Source of the DNA: Tahibacter amnicola
GTDB lineage: Bacteria; Pseudomonadota; Gammaproteobacteria; Xanthomonadales; Rhodanobacteraceae
DNA length: 64,000 nucleotides
Assembly: GCF_025398735.1 (NCBI RefSeq)
Contig: NZ_CP104694.1
Coordinates: forward strand, 1,327,001-1,391,000
Direction of reading: 5' to 3'
The notes under the pieces are model-generated. The model did no database searches. It was not told the DNA's origin and saw only the letters and a program-made list of their open reading frames with translations. Numbering within the stretch: position 1 is the stretch's first letter; the number at the start of each line of letters is the position of its first letter. The position numbers and the translations under genes are program-made. This document shows positions 36,491 through 44,845 of this stretch, one piece after another.

Positions 36491-37078
36491 TCAGTTCCCC
36501 TGCAGCGACACTCGACGCACAGTCCTTCCGCGGACCGCGCCAGTGAAAAGGTGTTTGACCCATTGGTCGAACTGGAAATCGAGCCAGTCGATCCCGCTAC
36601 TGGCGAAGTAACGATCTACGTAGGGCAGCAGCTCGGGCGCGACGTGGGACAGGTCGTCGGACGATTGCCGGATACGCTCAAGCTGCGGTTCCGTCGCAAT
36701 AGGTATCGCAAATGCCGTTTCGCCGGTGCCCACGACCAGGACAGAAGGCGACGCCTGGCGTCGCGATTCGCCGAACAGCTCGGCCACGAGGTCGAAAACG
36801 GGAACCAGCGTGCCACGTAAATTGAGGACGCCCGCGAACCAGGCGGGCACGTTGGGAATGGGGCACAGGGTTGCGCGCCTGACCATCTCGGTCGGACGCG
36901 CCGCAGGCAGCAACAGGTTGGCGTGTCGCCCGTCGGGGATGGGTAGCGAGATAGCGAAACGTGGCTCGCCGGGATCGGCAGCCGGGCTGGGTTCGGTCGT
37001 CGCATTCACCGCGGGACCGGCACCGGGAAGAGGAGGCGGCTGGGAATCGCCGGGTGGGAACTGCTCCGTTGTCTGCAT
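36491..37078 (-). CDS. pilI: CheW-like adaptor (PilI-type)
   Basis: A 195-residue protein. A disordered Pro-rich tail of about 40 residues precedes a CheW fold that contains PNVPAWFAGVLNLRGTLVPVFDLVAELFG, given here as one continuous strand pair of about 28 residues in parts: PNVPAWFAGVLNLRG and LVPVFDLVAELFG. CheW proteins couple the receptor to the kinase. It sits between the pilH-type regulator and the receptor, the position of pilI. A longer-than-usual N-terminal tail is its only oddity. Confidence 0.85.
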   Translation of the reverse strand: MQTTEQFPPGDSQPPPLPGAGPAVNATTEPSPAADPGEPRFAISLPIPDGRHANLLLPAARPTEMVRRATLCPIPNVPAWFAGVLNLRGTLVPVFDLVAELFGESRRQASPSVLVVGTGETAFAIPIATEPQLERIRQSSDDLSHVAPELLPYVDRYFASSGIDWLDFQFDQWVKHLFTGAVRGRTVRRVSLQGN

Positions 37079-37196
37079 CGCAACACCTCTGCTGGTAGAG
37101 GGAGTGGACGCTCCTATCGCAACTCGGTATTTTGCAGCGGTCTGCCGGACGCGACCGTTCGATCGCAGCCCGGCGGAGACGGTATGACGTGGTGAT

Positions 37197-37565
37197 TCAG
37201 CTCAGGGCTGACTGGATGGTGTCCAGCAACTCTGTTTTCGTATAGGGCTTGCCGACGAGGGCTTTTGCACCCTGCATCTTTGCCCACATGTGGTCGGCCT
37301 TCTGGTTCTTGGTGGAAACCATGACGATGGGGATGGTCTTGGTCACCGGATCCGCCTGGAGCGCGCGGCAGGCTTCATAGCCGTCCATCTCCGGCATGAC
37401 GATATCCATCAGGATCAGACTGGGTTTGTCAGATTTTGCCTTGTCCACGGCTTCGCGGCCGCTCCCGGCGGTGACAGCGAGCCAGCCAGCCTCCGTGACG
37501 ATTGCCTTGAGGTTGGCCATCTCGGCTGCGGAATCGTCCACAATGAGAATTTTCTGAGGTGCCAT
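37197..37565 (-). CDS. pilH: Single-domain response regulator (PilH-type)
   Basis: A 122-residue CheY-like receiver without output domain. Acidic pair VDDS near residue 10, phosphoacceptor Asp in LILMDIVMPEMDG, Thr/Ser in MVSTKNQ and Lys in VGKPYTK. The phrase KADHMWAKMQGAK matches the PilH hallmark better than generic CheY. In twitching systems PilH acts as a phosphate sink or controls retraction. It is second in the operon. Confidence 0.85.
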   Translation of the reverse strand: MAPQKILIVDDSAAEMANLKAIVTEAGWLAVTAGSGREAVDKAKSDKPSLILMDIVMPEMDGYEACRALQADPVTKTIPIVMVSTKNQKADHMWAKMQGAKALVGKPYTKTELLDTIQSALS

Positions 37566-37626
37566 GGTCAGCTCCTGCGGTGGTAAGGGAATTGTGGGTT
37601 GGCCCTGGTGAGGCGCTGTCCGGCCG

Positions 37627-38517
37627 TCAGGCGGCGATCACATAGCCGCGCGCCTGCGCCGCGACCGTGTCGTTCTTGAACAGCTTCATCACCACTTTGT
37701 TAACGGCCTGATAGAACGTCTTCAGGTCGATCGGCTTGACCAGATAGAGATCGCATCCGGCGAGCGCGCCGCGGGCGCGGTCAAAGGGCGATGACCGGCT
37801 GGTCAACATCACGATGGGGAGGTGCTTGGTCGCCGGGTTGCGCCGCAGCTGCCGGCAGACGTCGTAGCCGTCGATTCCGGGCATCACGACGTCCAGGAAC
37901 ATCAGGTCGAACTGATGCTTCTCCAGAAGCAGGAATGCGCTGTCGGCGTTGGAGGCCAGGTCGGCGCGGATGCCCACTTTCGACAGGGCCGCTTCGAGCT
38001 GGTTACGCACGGTGACGCTGTCGTCGAGGATCAGGGCCCGCAGTGGGCCGAGTTTCGACAGTGGATGCGGCGCGGCGCCGGGCTTGAACGGGCCGGGCTC
38101 CGGAGCGCGTGCAGCCACCGCGGGAGCCGGTGCCGGGCTCTGCGTCGGGGCGACACTTTGCAGCGCGCGCTGTGCCATGTGGAGAAATTCTACATGCACA
38201 ACGTCGTCGAGGGTGAAGACCAGTTGCGACCAGAGCGACTTGCGCGGAATGCGGTAGCGGCCTGGGGTGGATTCGGGGGTGTCGGTGAGGTGCACGACGA
38301 CCAGTCGCGGATTGCGGGCCTGGAGCTGGGCACAAAGGGTGCGCCCCTCGGGGCTCTGCGGGTCCAGCAGCGCGACGTCGCAATTATTGGCCAGATTGGC
38401 CACTGCCGCGGTGTATCTGAAGCGCGTGGACGGCGCATGCGAAAGAATGATCTGGATCATCCGTTCGTCTTTCGGTGTGATGCCGCACAGCCCCACGGAA
38501 TACTGATCGCCAGCCAT
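37627..38517 (-). CDS. pilG: Response regulator with N-terminal extension (PilG-type position)
   Basis: A 296-residue protein. An N-terminal domain (about 1-130) resembles a degenerate receiver: it has alternating strands and DVALLDPQSPEG, but no standard acidic pair. A Pro/Ala-rich linker follows (130-165). A C-terminal receiver (about 170-295) has LDDSVTVRNQLE, Asp in LMFLDVVMPGIDG and Lys in YLVKPIDLK. Classical PilG has only about 135 residues, so this one carries an extra module. It is first in the operon. The ATG at 38517 has a G-rich ribosome-binding site. Confidence 0.78.
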   Translation of the reverse strand: MAGDQYSVGLCGITPKDERMIQIILSHAPSTRFRYTAAVANLANNCDVALLDPQSPEGRTLCAQLQARNPRLVVVHLTDTPESTPGRYRIPRKSLWSQLVFTLDDVVHVEFLHMAQRALQSVAPTQSPAPAPAVAARAPEPGPFKPGAAPHPLSKLGPLRALILDDSVTVRNQLEAALSKVGIRADLASNADSAFLLLEKHQFDLMFLDVVMPGIDGYDVCRQLRRNPATKHLPIVMLTSRSSPFDRARGALAGCDLYLVKPIDLKTFYQAVNKVVMKLFKNDTVAAQARGYVIAA

Positions 38518-39037
38518 AGGAACCCCCCAAAGCATTGGAAGTCAGATTCGACTTCCGATCATTTCGCCCGGGCAGAGTGGTGACGCACATCCTGTACGAG
38601 GACCCTGCCATCGCCGGGAGCGGCTGAAGGATTTGCCGCTGTTCCGGGACGCTTCGCTCCTGCGAATGCCGTGCCAACATGTTGCTACTACTTTGTCCCG
38701 GCGTTCGCAAAGAAACGTTTCGTCACTGTTGCCCATGCGCAATGGTGCGCCGTTTTCGCCGCATGCGTAGGCAGCGGCCGCAACTCAGGGTAGAGTGGCC
38801 GGGATAGGCAGTGGATTCGGTAGACCGATCAGTGACCTGCCGGCGTGGCGTCGCCGGCGCGCAAGGGAAAATCCGGACAAACCGTGCAAGGACGGCTTTT
38901 CGCGGCAGTTCGCGCCCAACGGCGTGCGATCCAGGGGGGACGTCGTCCACCCGTCGGGCGGTCAGCGTGACCGCGTGCCGCCGGCGGGCCAGCCATCGGT
39001 GTGTCCGGACCATGCCCAAGGAGACCGGTTTCGACAC
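38518..39037. other. Divergent intergenic region, no gene recognised
   Basis: About 520 bases between pilG (minus) and amn (plus). No frame here looks like a gene; the long upstream extension of the amn frame is Arg/Pro/Gly-rich and unlike the family. It holds the candidate sigma-54 promoter at 38661-38677. Confidence 0.6.
38661..38677 (-). promoter_or_regulatory. Candidate sigma-54 promoter for the Pil-Chp operon
   Basis: On the minus strand TTGGCACGGCATTCGCA matches the sigma-54 consensus TTGGCACG-N4-TTGCW with one mismatch and keeps the exact GG(-24)/GC(-12) spacing. It points toward pilG, with its start about 145 bases upstream of the ATG. Confidence 0.4.
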
Positions 39038-39808
39038 ATGAAGGACAAAAACGAGATAGTGAGCAATTGGCTGCCGCGCTATACGGGCGTGCAGCTGGAC
39101 GAATTTGGCAAGCATGTCCTGTTGACCAATTTCAGTAACTACGTGGAATTGTTTGCCCAGTGGCATGGCGTGGAAGTCCGCGGGCGCGACAAGGCCATGC
39201 CCAGCGCCCATGCCGACGGGCTGTCGATCATCAATTTCGGTATGGGAAGTCCCACCGCGGCGACGGTGATGGACCTGCTCTCGGCCATCATGCCCAAGGC
39301 CGTGTTGTTCCTGGGCAAGTGTGGCGGCCTCAAGCGCAAGAACCAGCTTGGCGATCTGATACTCCCTATCGCAGCGTTGCGCGGAGAAGGGACATCGGCC
39401 GACTATTTCCCGCCCGAGGTACCGGCCCTGCCGGCGTTCACCCTGCAGCGCGCGGTGTCTTCCACCATCCGCGACTGCGGCCGCGACTACTGGACCGGCA
39501 CGGTCTACACCACCAATCGCCGGGTCTGGGAACACGACGAGGCCTTCAAGGGCTATCTGCGCCGCACCCGCTGCATGGCGATCGACATGGAGACGGCCAC
39601 GCTGTTCAGCGTCGGCTTCTTCAACAAGATTCCCACCGGCGCGCTGCTGCTGGTATCCGACCAGCCGATGATCCCGGAAGGCGTGAAGACCGAGGAAAGC
39701 GACCGCAAGGTCACCGGCGAGTATGTCGAGGCACATATCCGCATCGGTATCGACGCGCTCAAGGAACTTCGCGACGAGGGCAAGTCGGTCAAGCACCTGC
39801 GGTTCTGA
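39038..39808 (+). CDS. amn: AMP nucleosidase, short form
   Basis: Hydrolyses AMP to adenine and ribose-5-phosphate, linking purine level to salvage. The 256 residues are the phosphorylase-fold catalytic part only: LLTNFSNYVELFAQW, GMGSPTAATVMDLL, FLGKCGGLK, and the active-site RCMAIDMETATLF. The E. coli enzyme is longer because of an extra N-terminal domain; the short form is common in alphaproteobacteria and xanthomonads. The ATG at 39038 is chosen since residues upstream are unlike the family. Confidence 0.92.
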   Translation: MKDKNEIVSNWLPRYTGVQLDEFGKHVLLTNFSNYVELFAQWHGVEVRGRDKAMPSAHADGLSIINFGMGSPTAATVMDLLSAIMPKAVLFLGKCGGLKRKNQLGDLILPIAALRGEGTSADYFPPEVPALPAFTLQRAVSSTIRDCGRDYWTGTVYTTNRRVWEHDEAFKGYLRRTRCMAIDMETATLFSVGFFNKIPTGALLLVSDQPMIPEGVKTEESDRKVTGEYVEAHIRIGIDALKELRDEGKSVKHLRF

Positions 39809-39891
39809 CCGCAGGCGGCTGCGCCAGGCGGGGCATCCCGGCAGGGGCCGGGTGTCGCCGCTGGCCGGGCGAGGCAACCCCGGTGACAGCG

Positions 39892-39912
39892 ACGCCGGCC
39901 CGGAGCCGGCGT
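39892..39912. terminator. Hairpin between amn and lipoprotein gene
   Basis: An 8-bp stem (ACGCCGGC) with a 5-base loop between two convergent genes, with TT and a short T-rich stretch beyond it. Possible shared terminator. Confidence 0.4.
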
Positions 39913-39919
39913 TCGTGGG

Positions 39920-40252
39920 TCAGTTCTTCTTGATTTCGTCCATGCTCCAGTTGAACTGGAGGAAGATGACGGACGGTTCCTTGCCGGGATCAAGCCGGAC
40001 CTTGCATTCGACCGTCTGCCGGTACTCGCTGGTCAGCCCCTTGTCGAAGACGATCTGCGAGGACAGGTAGAGCACGTCTGCCTGCTCGGGCTTGGCCTTG
40101 GCGGCGAGGTCGGCCAGATCCAGCTCGAAGGTGCGTCCGGCCAATTTGTTGCGGACTTCGGACTCGCAGGCCTTGGCTGCCAGTTCCTCACGTCCGCCGC
40201 CGCATCCGGTCAGCACGACCGCCATGGCAATCGCCATCGTGAGCGCACGCAT
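39920..40252 (-). CDS. Small lipoprotein of unknown function
   Basis: A 110-residue precursor with a lipoprotein signal (lipobox LTGC, Cys17). The mature protein is alpha/beta-like with two more Cys residues (CESEVRNKL and VECKVRL) that may form a disulfide. The phrases GRTFELDLADLAAKAKPEQADVLYL and VIFLQFNWSMDEIKKN belong to no family I can name. It follows a GC hairpin and the Grx4-rhodanese gene on the same strand. Confidence 0.7.
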   Translation of the reverse strand: MRALTMAIAMAVVLTGCGGGREELAAKACESEVRNKLAGRTFELDLADLAAKAKPEQADVLYLSSQIVFDKGLTSEYRQTVECKVRLDPGKEPSVIFLQFNWSMDEIKKN

Positions 40253-40395
40253 CGATGTCTCCTGTCGTTCGTAGGTTGTACGGGAAGGCAAACCCACGTT
40301 CCCATTGGACCACTGAGCGCAGTATACCAGCCGGCCTTGCAGTCGCCGTGCCATTGCTTGCGCACCGGCGCGCGATAGTACGGAGCGACTGGCCT

Positions 40396-40423
40396 GCCTG
40401 CCTGGCCATCTGGCCAGGCAGGC
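40396..40423. terminator. Strong hairpin after the Grx4-rhodanese gene
   Basis: A perfect 13-bp stem (GCCTGCCTGGCCA) with only two loop bases. A T-run (TTTTT at 40430-40434) lies on the plus-strand side, which does not match the direction of the minus-strand gene; it may work as a stem-only terminator. Confidence 0.5.
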
Positions 40424-40433
40424 TGGTCGTTTT

Positions 40434-41358
40434 TCAGTAGCGCGGAATGGCCGGGTCGATCTGGCGCGACCAGGCGTCGATACCGCCCTCGACATTGAAC
40501 ACCTGGCGGAAACCCAGGCCGCGGAAGTGCTCGGCGGCGCTGCGGCTGGAATTGCCGTGGTGGCACAGGAAGGCCAGTGGCTGGTCCTTGGGCAACTGGG
40601 CGAGCCGGCCGATCGAGTCTTCGTCGAGCACCTGGGCACCGGCAAACGGGGCGTAGGCGCGGTCGGGTGCGGGGCGGACGTCGACGACAGTGATCGTGCC
40701 AGCCGCGATGCGTGCCTGGAGCGCCGCGACGTCGAGGTTCTGCACCGCCGGCGGCGCGTTCGGATTGGTGATGGACAGCCCGCTGCCCTGGATCGCGTCG
40801 ACCCAGTCGATCACGATTCCGCGGGCGCGCTGGGCGGTGTTGAGATCCATGTGGATGGCAATGCCGTTACTGCTGGCGACGATTTCGGAGCCATCCGCCT
40901 CGCGCAGGAAGAACTGCGCCTGGAACCGGGCATCGATCTGCAGGTGCAGGACGGCGTCGCCGGCGTCAGCCATGCCGGCCTTCATGGCCTCGGCGGCCGC
41001 GTCGGTGACGGTGACCGGCGGCGGCGTGCGGTCCGGCCTCGGGCAGGCCCAGCAGCTCGTGCAGCTCGCCGCTGTTGGCCATGCTCGCCACGATGTCGGC
41101 CCCGCCGATCAGCTCGCCGCCGACGTACAGCTGGGGAATCGTCGGCCAGTCGCCGTAGACCTTGATGCCCTCGCGGATTTCCGGGTCGGCAAGGACGTCG
41201 ACGCTGAGGTAGTCGTCCAGCAGGCCATTGAGGATGCCGGCAGTACCGGCGGAAAAGCCGCAGCGCGGCGCATTGCGGGTGCCCTTCATGAACAGGACGA
41301 TGCGGTTTTGCTGCAGCAGCGCGTCGATGCGTGCGCGGAGGCTGGGATCAAGGCTCAT
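40434..41358 (-). pseudogene. Grx4-type monothiol glutaredoxin / A-type-like / rhodanese fusion, apparent frameshift
   Basis: The frame from the ATG at 41358 encodes a monothiol glutaredoxin (residues 1-100) with the active site RCGFSAGTAG, TIPQLYVGGELIGG and GLPEAGP. It then runs into unrelated His/Arg-rich sequence and stops at 40966. The next frame continues the expected protein: VTVTDAAAEAMKAGMADAG, a degenerate IscA-like part, and a rhodanese with the active-site Cys in FLCHHGNSSR. Deleting one base near 41031-41036 joins them into one product of about 307 residues, the length I recall for xanthomonad Grx4 proteins. Such proteins would handle iron-sulfur cluster transfer plus a sulfur-transferase step. 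Confidence 0.75.
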
Positions 41359-41588
41359 CGGTATCTCGGGTCTGACGGCAGAACCCGATGATACCGCGTC
41401 GCGCCGGGGTGGGCTGGGCAGCCCGGCGCGGCGCGGCCGTCCCGTCCGATGTCGCCCGCCAGCCCCCGGTTGCGTGAAGGAAACGACAAACGCCGAGTTC
41501 CGCCAAGGGCTTACGTTGTGTCTGGCGTGCTTTCGGTGATAATCCGCGCCGCCGCCGGCCCGACGGCCGGCCACCCCCTGGAGATCCT

Positions 41589-43892
41589 ATGCACCGCACC
41601 CTGCTCGCCCTGGGTATTGCCTTGGCCCTGTCTGCGCCGTCAGCAGCGCAGGAGAATCCCGCCGCCGATGCGCGGCCGGTCGACCACACCATCCCCCTGA
41701 CCTATGTGGGTACCAACGCCCGGGTCAGTCTGGGCGTGAACGACGACGGCGACATTCACGGCGAGGGCCTCGGCATTTTCGGCTTCGACGGTGATTCCGC
41801 CTGGCTGGGCCAGCTGTGGCTTGCCGAGCATGGCGCTGGCGGCGTGCAGTTCGACTACCACTGGCTGTGGGGCGGCAAGACCCGCCAGGACACCATCGAC
41901 AATCCGGACAGCGTGGCTGTCGCCAAGGCCTTCGTCGCCGTCGACCAGAATATCTGGAATGACCGCAAGGCGACGCTGGGCGTCGGATACGAGAAGAATG
42001 ATTTCTTCGTCGATGGCTACCTGACCGCGGGTATCACCGGCAAGCGCTTCATCGGTTCCACCTTGACGATGGATACCACCACGCTCAACGGGACCGAGAA
42101 CGGCCACACGTATACGCAGATTTCGACCACGCGCACCATTACCGACGCCTTCGAGCATCCCTATGAAAAGGGGCTCGGCGTGCGCCTGGGGCGCTACTTC
42201 GACCAGCCGCTGCTGCGCCTGCGCGGCGGCCTGGATTACGAGCGCGGCAAGTTCGATTCCGACCAGCTGACCGTCTCGCTCGGTGTGGACAAGTACATCC
42301 GCAACACCGGCTGGAGCCTCTCGCTGGACGGTGAATACCTCAAGAAGAGCGGCGAGTTCGAAATCGACAAGCGCGACACCCGCGGCTGGCTGTTCGCGCG
42401 CTACGAGTTCGGCGAAAGCTTCCGTGCGCGCGAGCCGCACAAAATGGTGGAGGTCGTGCACCCCGCGGTGCAGGCGGTGCCGCCGGCGCCGCAGGTGATC
42501 CGCAACGAGGTGAAGCTCGACGGCGACGCATTTTTCGATTTCGACCGCTCGACCCTGCGCCCGGACGCCGTCGCTGCACTCGATGAGCTGCTGGCGAAGC
42601 TGTCCTCCAATGCACGTGTCAGCCGTATCCTGATCGTCGGACACACTGACAGCATTGGCACTGACGCCTACAACCAGAAGTTGTCGGAACGCCGCGCCGC
42701 GAGTGCGAAACAGTATCTCGTCAACCACGGCATCCCCGCCGACCAGATCGACACCCGTGGCGACGGCGAGCGCGATCCCAGCTTCCCGAACACGACGAAA
42801 GAACTGCGCCAGAAGAACCGTCGCGTCGACGTGGAATTCCTCACGGTCGAGGAAACCACGGTGCCCGTATCGGTTCCCTCGCCCAAGCCGACGGTGGAGT
42901 GGAAGAAGGAAGCGGTGCCTGCGCCAGCCGCCTGGATCGAGCGCGCGCTGCGCAATCCGGCGCAGCACAAGCGCACGGTTGACGTATACCGTTTCGAACG
43001 CGAAACCAGTACCACCACGCTCGGACCGAAGGTGTTCGACAACCGTCCCCCCGATGCAGTCGATGATTCGGCGACGCTGCCGGTGAACGCGCCGGCCACG
43101 GCCATTGCCGTGCTGGCCAATGACACGGATCCCGATCACGACACCCTGACCGTCACGGCGGTGTCCGCTGCAGCGCACGGTACGGCGACGTTCACGGCCG
43201 GCGGCGTGAGCTACCAGCCCACCGCCGGTTTCACTGGCACGGATACCTTCACCTACACCATCTCGGATGGCTTCGGTGGCAGCGACACGGCCACCGTCAC
43301 GGTTCGCGTCGGTGCCGGCAACCGCCCGCCAGTGGCGCAGAACGACCAGGTTTCCACGCCGGCAGGTATACCTGTGAACGTGAGTGTCCTGGCTAACGAC
43401 AGCGATCCGGATGGCGATACCGTCTCGGTTACGAGCGTGGGCACGCCGGCGCATGGCACAGCCCTCAAGAACGCCGATGGCTCGGTCACCTACACGCCGG
43501 TGGCGGGCTACACCGGTACCGACACCTTCACCTACGCGATCAGCGACGGCAATGGCGGCAGCGCAACGGCGCAGGTGACCGTCACCGTGGGTGGTGCAGG
43601 CAACCGGCCGCCGGTGGCAAATCCGGACCGGGCCCAGGTGCTCAAGGGCTACGGCGCGGACATCAATGTGCTGGGCAATGACACGGACCCGGACGGCGAC
43701 CGCCTGCGCGTGATCGCCGTGCAGCACAGTGGCGATTTCGTGGTGAACCTCTCGATCAATCCTGATGGCACGGTGCGCTACCAGCACACTCACGGCACGC
43801 AGGGCTATGACTACTTCACCTACACCGTGACGGATGATCACGGTCACGAGGTGACCGGCACCGTCGAGGTGCTGGTGCAGGTGATTCCGTAG
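41589..43892 (+). CDS. OmpA-family outer-membrane protein with C-terminal Ig-like repeats
   Basis: A 767-residue precursor. Signal peptide 1-20. A Gly/Asp/Tyr-rich region (about 35-280) is probably a beta-barrel or beta-sandwich. The OmpA peptidoglycan-binding domain is at about 308-418 (FFDFDRSTLRPDA, GHTDSIGTDAYNQKLSERRA). Then follow three tandem Ig/cadherin-like repeats at about 486-575, 578-668 and 672-765, each starting near PP[VD]A and containing LANDTDPDxDTLTVT and GTDTFTYTISDG. The OmpA domain is normally terminal; repeats after it would be held at the peptidoglycan side. A convergent terminator follows. Confidence 0.85.
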   Translation: MHRTLLALGIALALSAPSAAQENPAADARPVDHTIPLTYVGTNARVSLGVNDDGDIHGEGLGIFGFDGDSAWLGQLWLAEHGAGGVQFDYHWLWGGKTRQDTIDNPDSVAVAKAFVAVDQNIWNDRKATLGVGYEKNDFFVDGYLTAGITGKRFIGSTLTMDTTTLNGTENGHTYTQISTTRTITDAFEHPYEKGLGVRLGRYFDQPLLRLRGGLDYERGKFDSDQLTVSLGVDKYIRNTGWSLSLDGEYLKKSGEFEIDKRDTRGWLFARYEFGESFRAREPHKMVEVVHPAVQAVPPAPQVIRNEVKLDGDAFFDFDRSTLRPDAVAALDELLAKLSSNARVSRILIVGHTDSIGTDAYNQKLSERRAASAKQYLVNHGIPADQIDTRGDGERDPSFPNTTKELRQKNRRVDVEFLTVEETTVPVSVPSPKPTVEWKKEAVPAPAAWIERALRNPAQHKRTVDVYRFERETSTTTLGPKVFDNRPPDAVDDSATLPVNAPATAIAVLANDTDPDHDTLTVTAVSAAAHGTATFTAGGVSYQPTAGFTGTDTFTYTISDGFGGSDTATVTVRVGAGNRPPVAQNDQVSTPAGIPVNVSVLANDSDPDGDTVSVTSVGTPAHGTALKNADGSVTYTPVAGYTGTDTFTYAISDGNGGSATAQVTVTVGGAGNRPPVANPDRAQVLKGYGADINVLGNDTDPDGDRLRVIAVQHSGDFVVNLSINPDGTVRYQHTHGTQGYDYFTYTVTDDHGHEVTGTVEVLVQVIP

Positions 43893-43902
43893 GGTGAAGC
43901 CT

Positions 43903-43932
43903 GGCCTGCGATCGGGTGTCCGATCGCAGGCC
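43903..43932. terminator. Bidirectional terminator, OmpA gene and LpxH-like gene
   Basis: A perfect 13-bp stem (GGCCTGCGATCGG) around GTGT between convergent genes. No T-tract, but the stem is strong. Confidence 0.6.
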
Positions 43933-43945
43933 GGAAGAACGGCCG

Positions 43946-44776
43946 CTACCAGCTAGGTAGCAGTCGTCGCGCCCAGGCCGGCAGCGGCACGGGGCTGCGG
44001 AGAGTGTCGCTGGTCGGAAGCTGTGCAAGCGCAGCGCGGCGATCGGTCCAGTGCAGGAGTTCGAAACGACCATCGAAGTGCTCCACCAGTGCGGTGCAGT
44101 GCTCGACCCAGTCGCCGTCGTTCATGTAGTCGACGCCGCCTTCCCGGCGGATCGTCCCGAAGTGGATATGGCCGCAGATCTGTCCATCGAGTCCGCGTGA
44201 CCGGGCACTGTCGATCGCGCAGGATTCATAGCGGCGGATGAAATCCACCGCCTTTCCGATGGACGACTTGGCCAGGATGGAAAGCGCGAAGTACGGCAGC
44301 CGCAATCGCCGGCGCAGCGCGTTCAGGCCGCGATTGAGAGCACACAGGAAGCGATAGCCGCGGTCTCCGAACCACTTCAGCCAGCTGCGGCCCTGGTGTT
44401 CCGGATCGAATTCGTCGCCATGGCAGACGCAGTAGCGACGACTGTCCGCACCAACGTGGATCGCATCCAGGGCGATGTCGATCGCGCCGATGCGTTGCCC
44501 GGCCAGTCCGCGTAGCCGGGCATCGTGGTTTCCGGGAATGTAGGTGACCTGCGTACCGGTAGCGGCGAGGTCCAGGAATTCAGCCATCACCTGGCTATGC
44601 AACGCAGGCCAGTACGGCGTGTGTTCAAGCGCTTCCAGGTCGATGATGTCGCCGACCAGGTACAAGTGGTTGCAGCGCGTGGATCGAAGGAAATCCAGCA
44701 GGAACTCCGCGCGGCAGTCACGCGTGCCCAGGTGGATGTCGGAAATGAAGATCGTGCGAAAGCGCAGGCGGTCCAT
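43946..44776 (-). CDS. LpxH-like UDP-2,3-diacylglucosamine diphosphatase (metallophosphoesterase)
   Basis: A 276-residue calcineurin-type phosphoesterase. All metal-binding blocks are visible: ISDIHLGTRD, VGDIIDL, IPGNHDARL, CHGDEFDP and ICGHIHFG. LpxH cuts UDP-2,3-diacylglucosamine to lipid X in lipid A synthesis. This version has an extra helical insertion (about 130-175) and is longer than the standard 240 residues, so it may belong to a secondary LpxH-like branch instead. The ATG at 44776 fits. Confidence 0.8.
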   Translation of the reverse strand: MDRLRFRTIFISDIHLGTRDCRAEFLLDFLRSTRCNHLYLVGDIIDLEALEHTPYWPALHSQVMAEFLDLAATGTQVTYIPGNHDARLRGLAGQRIGAIDIALDAIHVGADSRRYCVCHGDEFDPEHQGRSWLKWFGDRGYRFLCALNRGLNALRRRLRLPYFALSILAKSSIGKAVDFIRRYESCAIDSARSRGLDGQICGHIHFGTIRREGGVDYMNDGDWVEHCTALVEHFDGRFELLHWTDRRAALAQLPTSDTLRSPVPLPAWARRLLPSW

Positions 44777-44845
44777 GGGGCGCGCCGGTAGCCGAGCCGG
44801 TCAAAGGCTAGCGGCGAGGTGTCGCCGGCCGATGGCAGTCGCGCT

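Noticed and set aside
38795-39037. Longer N-terminus for AMP nucleosidase
   Set aside because: The extension is Arg/Gly/Pro-rich and unrelated to the family; the ATG at 39038 matches the usual short form.
41640-43847. Minus-strand frame of 735 codons opposite the OmpA gene
   Set aside because: Shadow of the repeat-rich plus-strand gene; composition is that of antisense GC-rich DNA and no start signals are seen.
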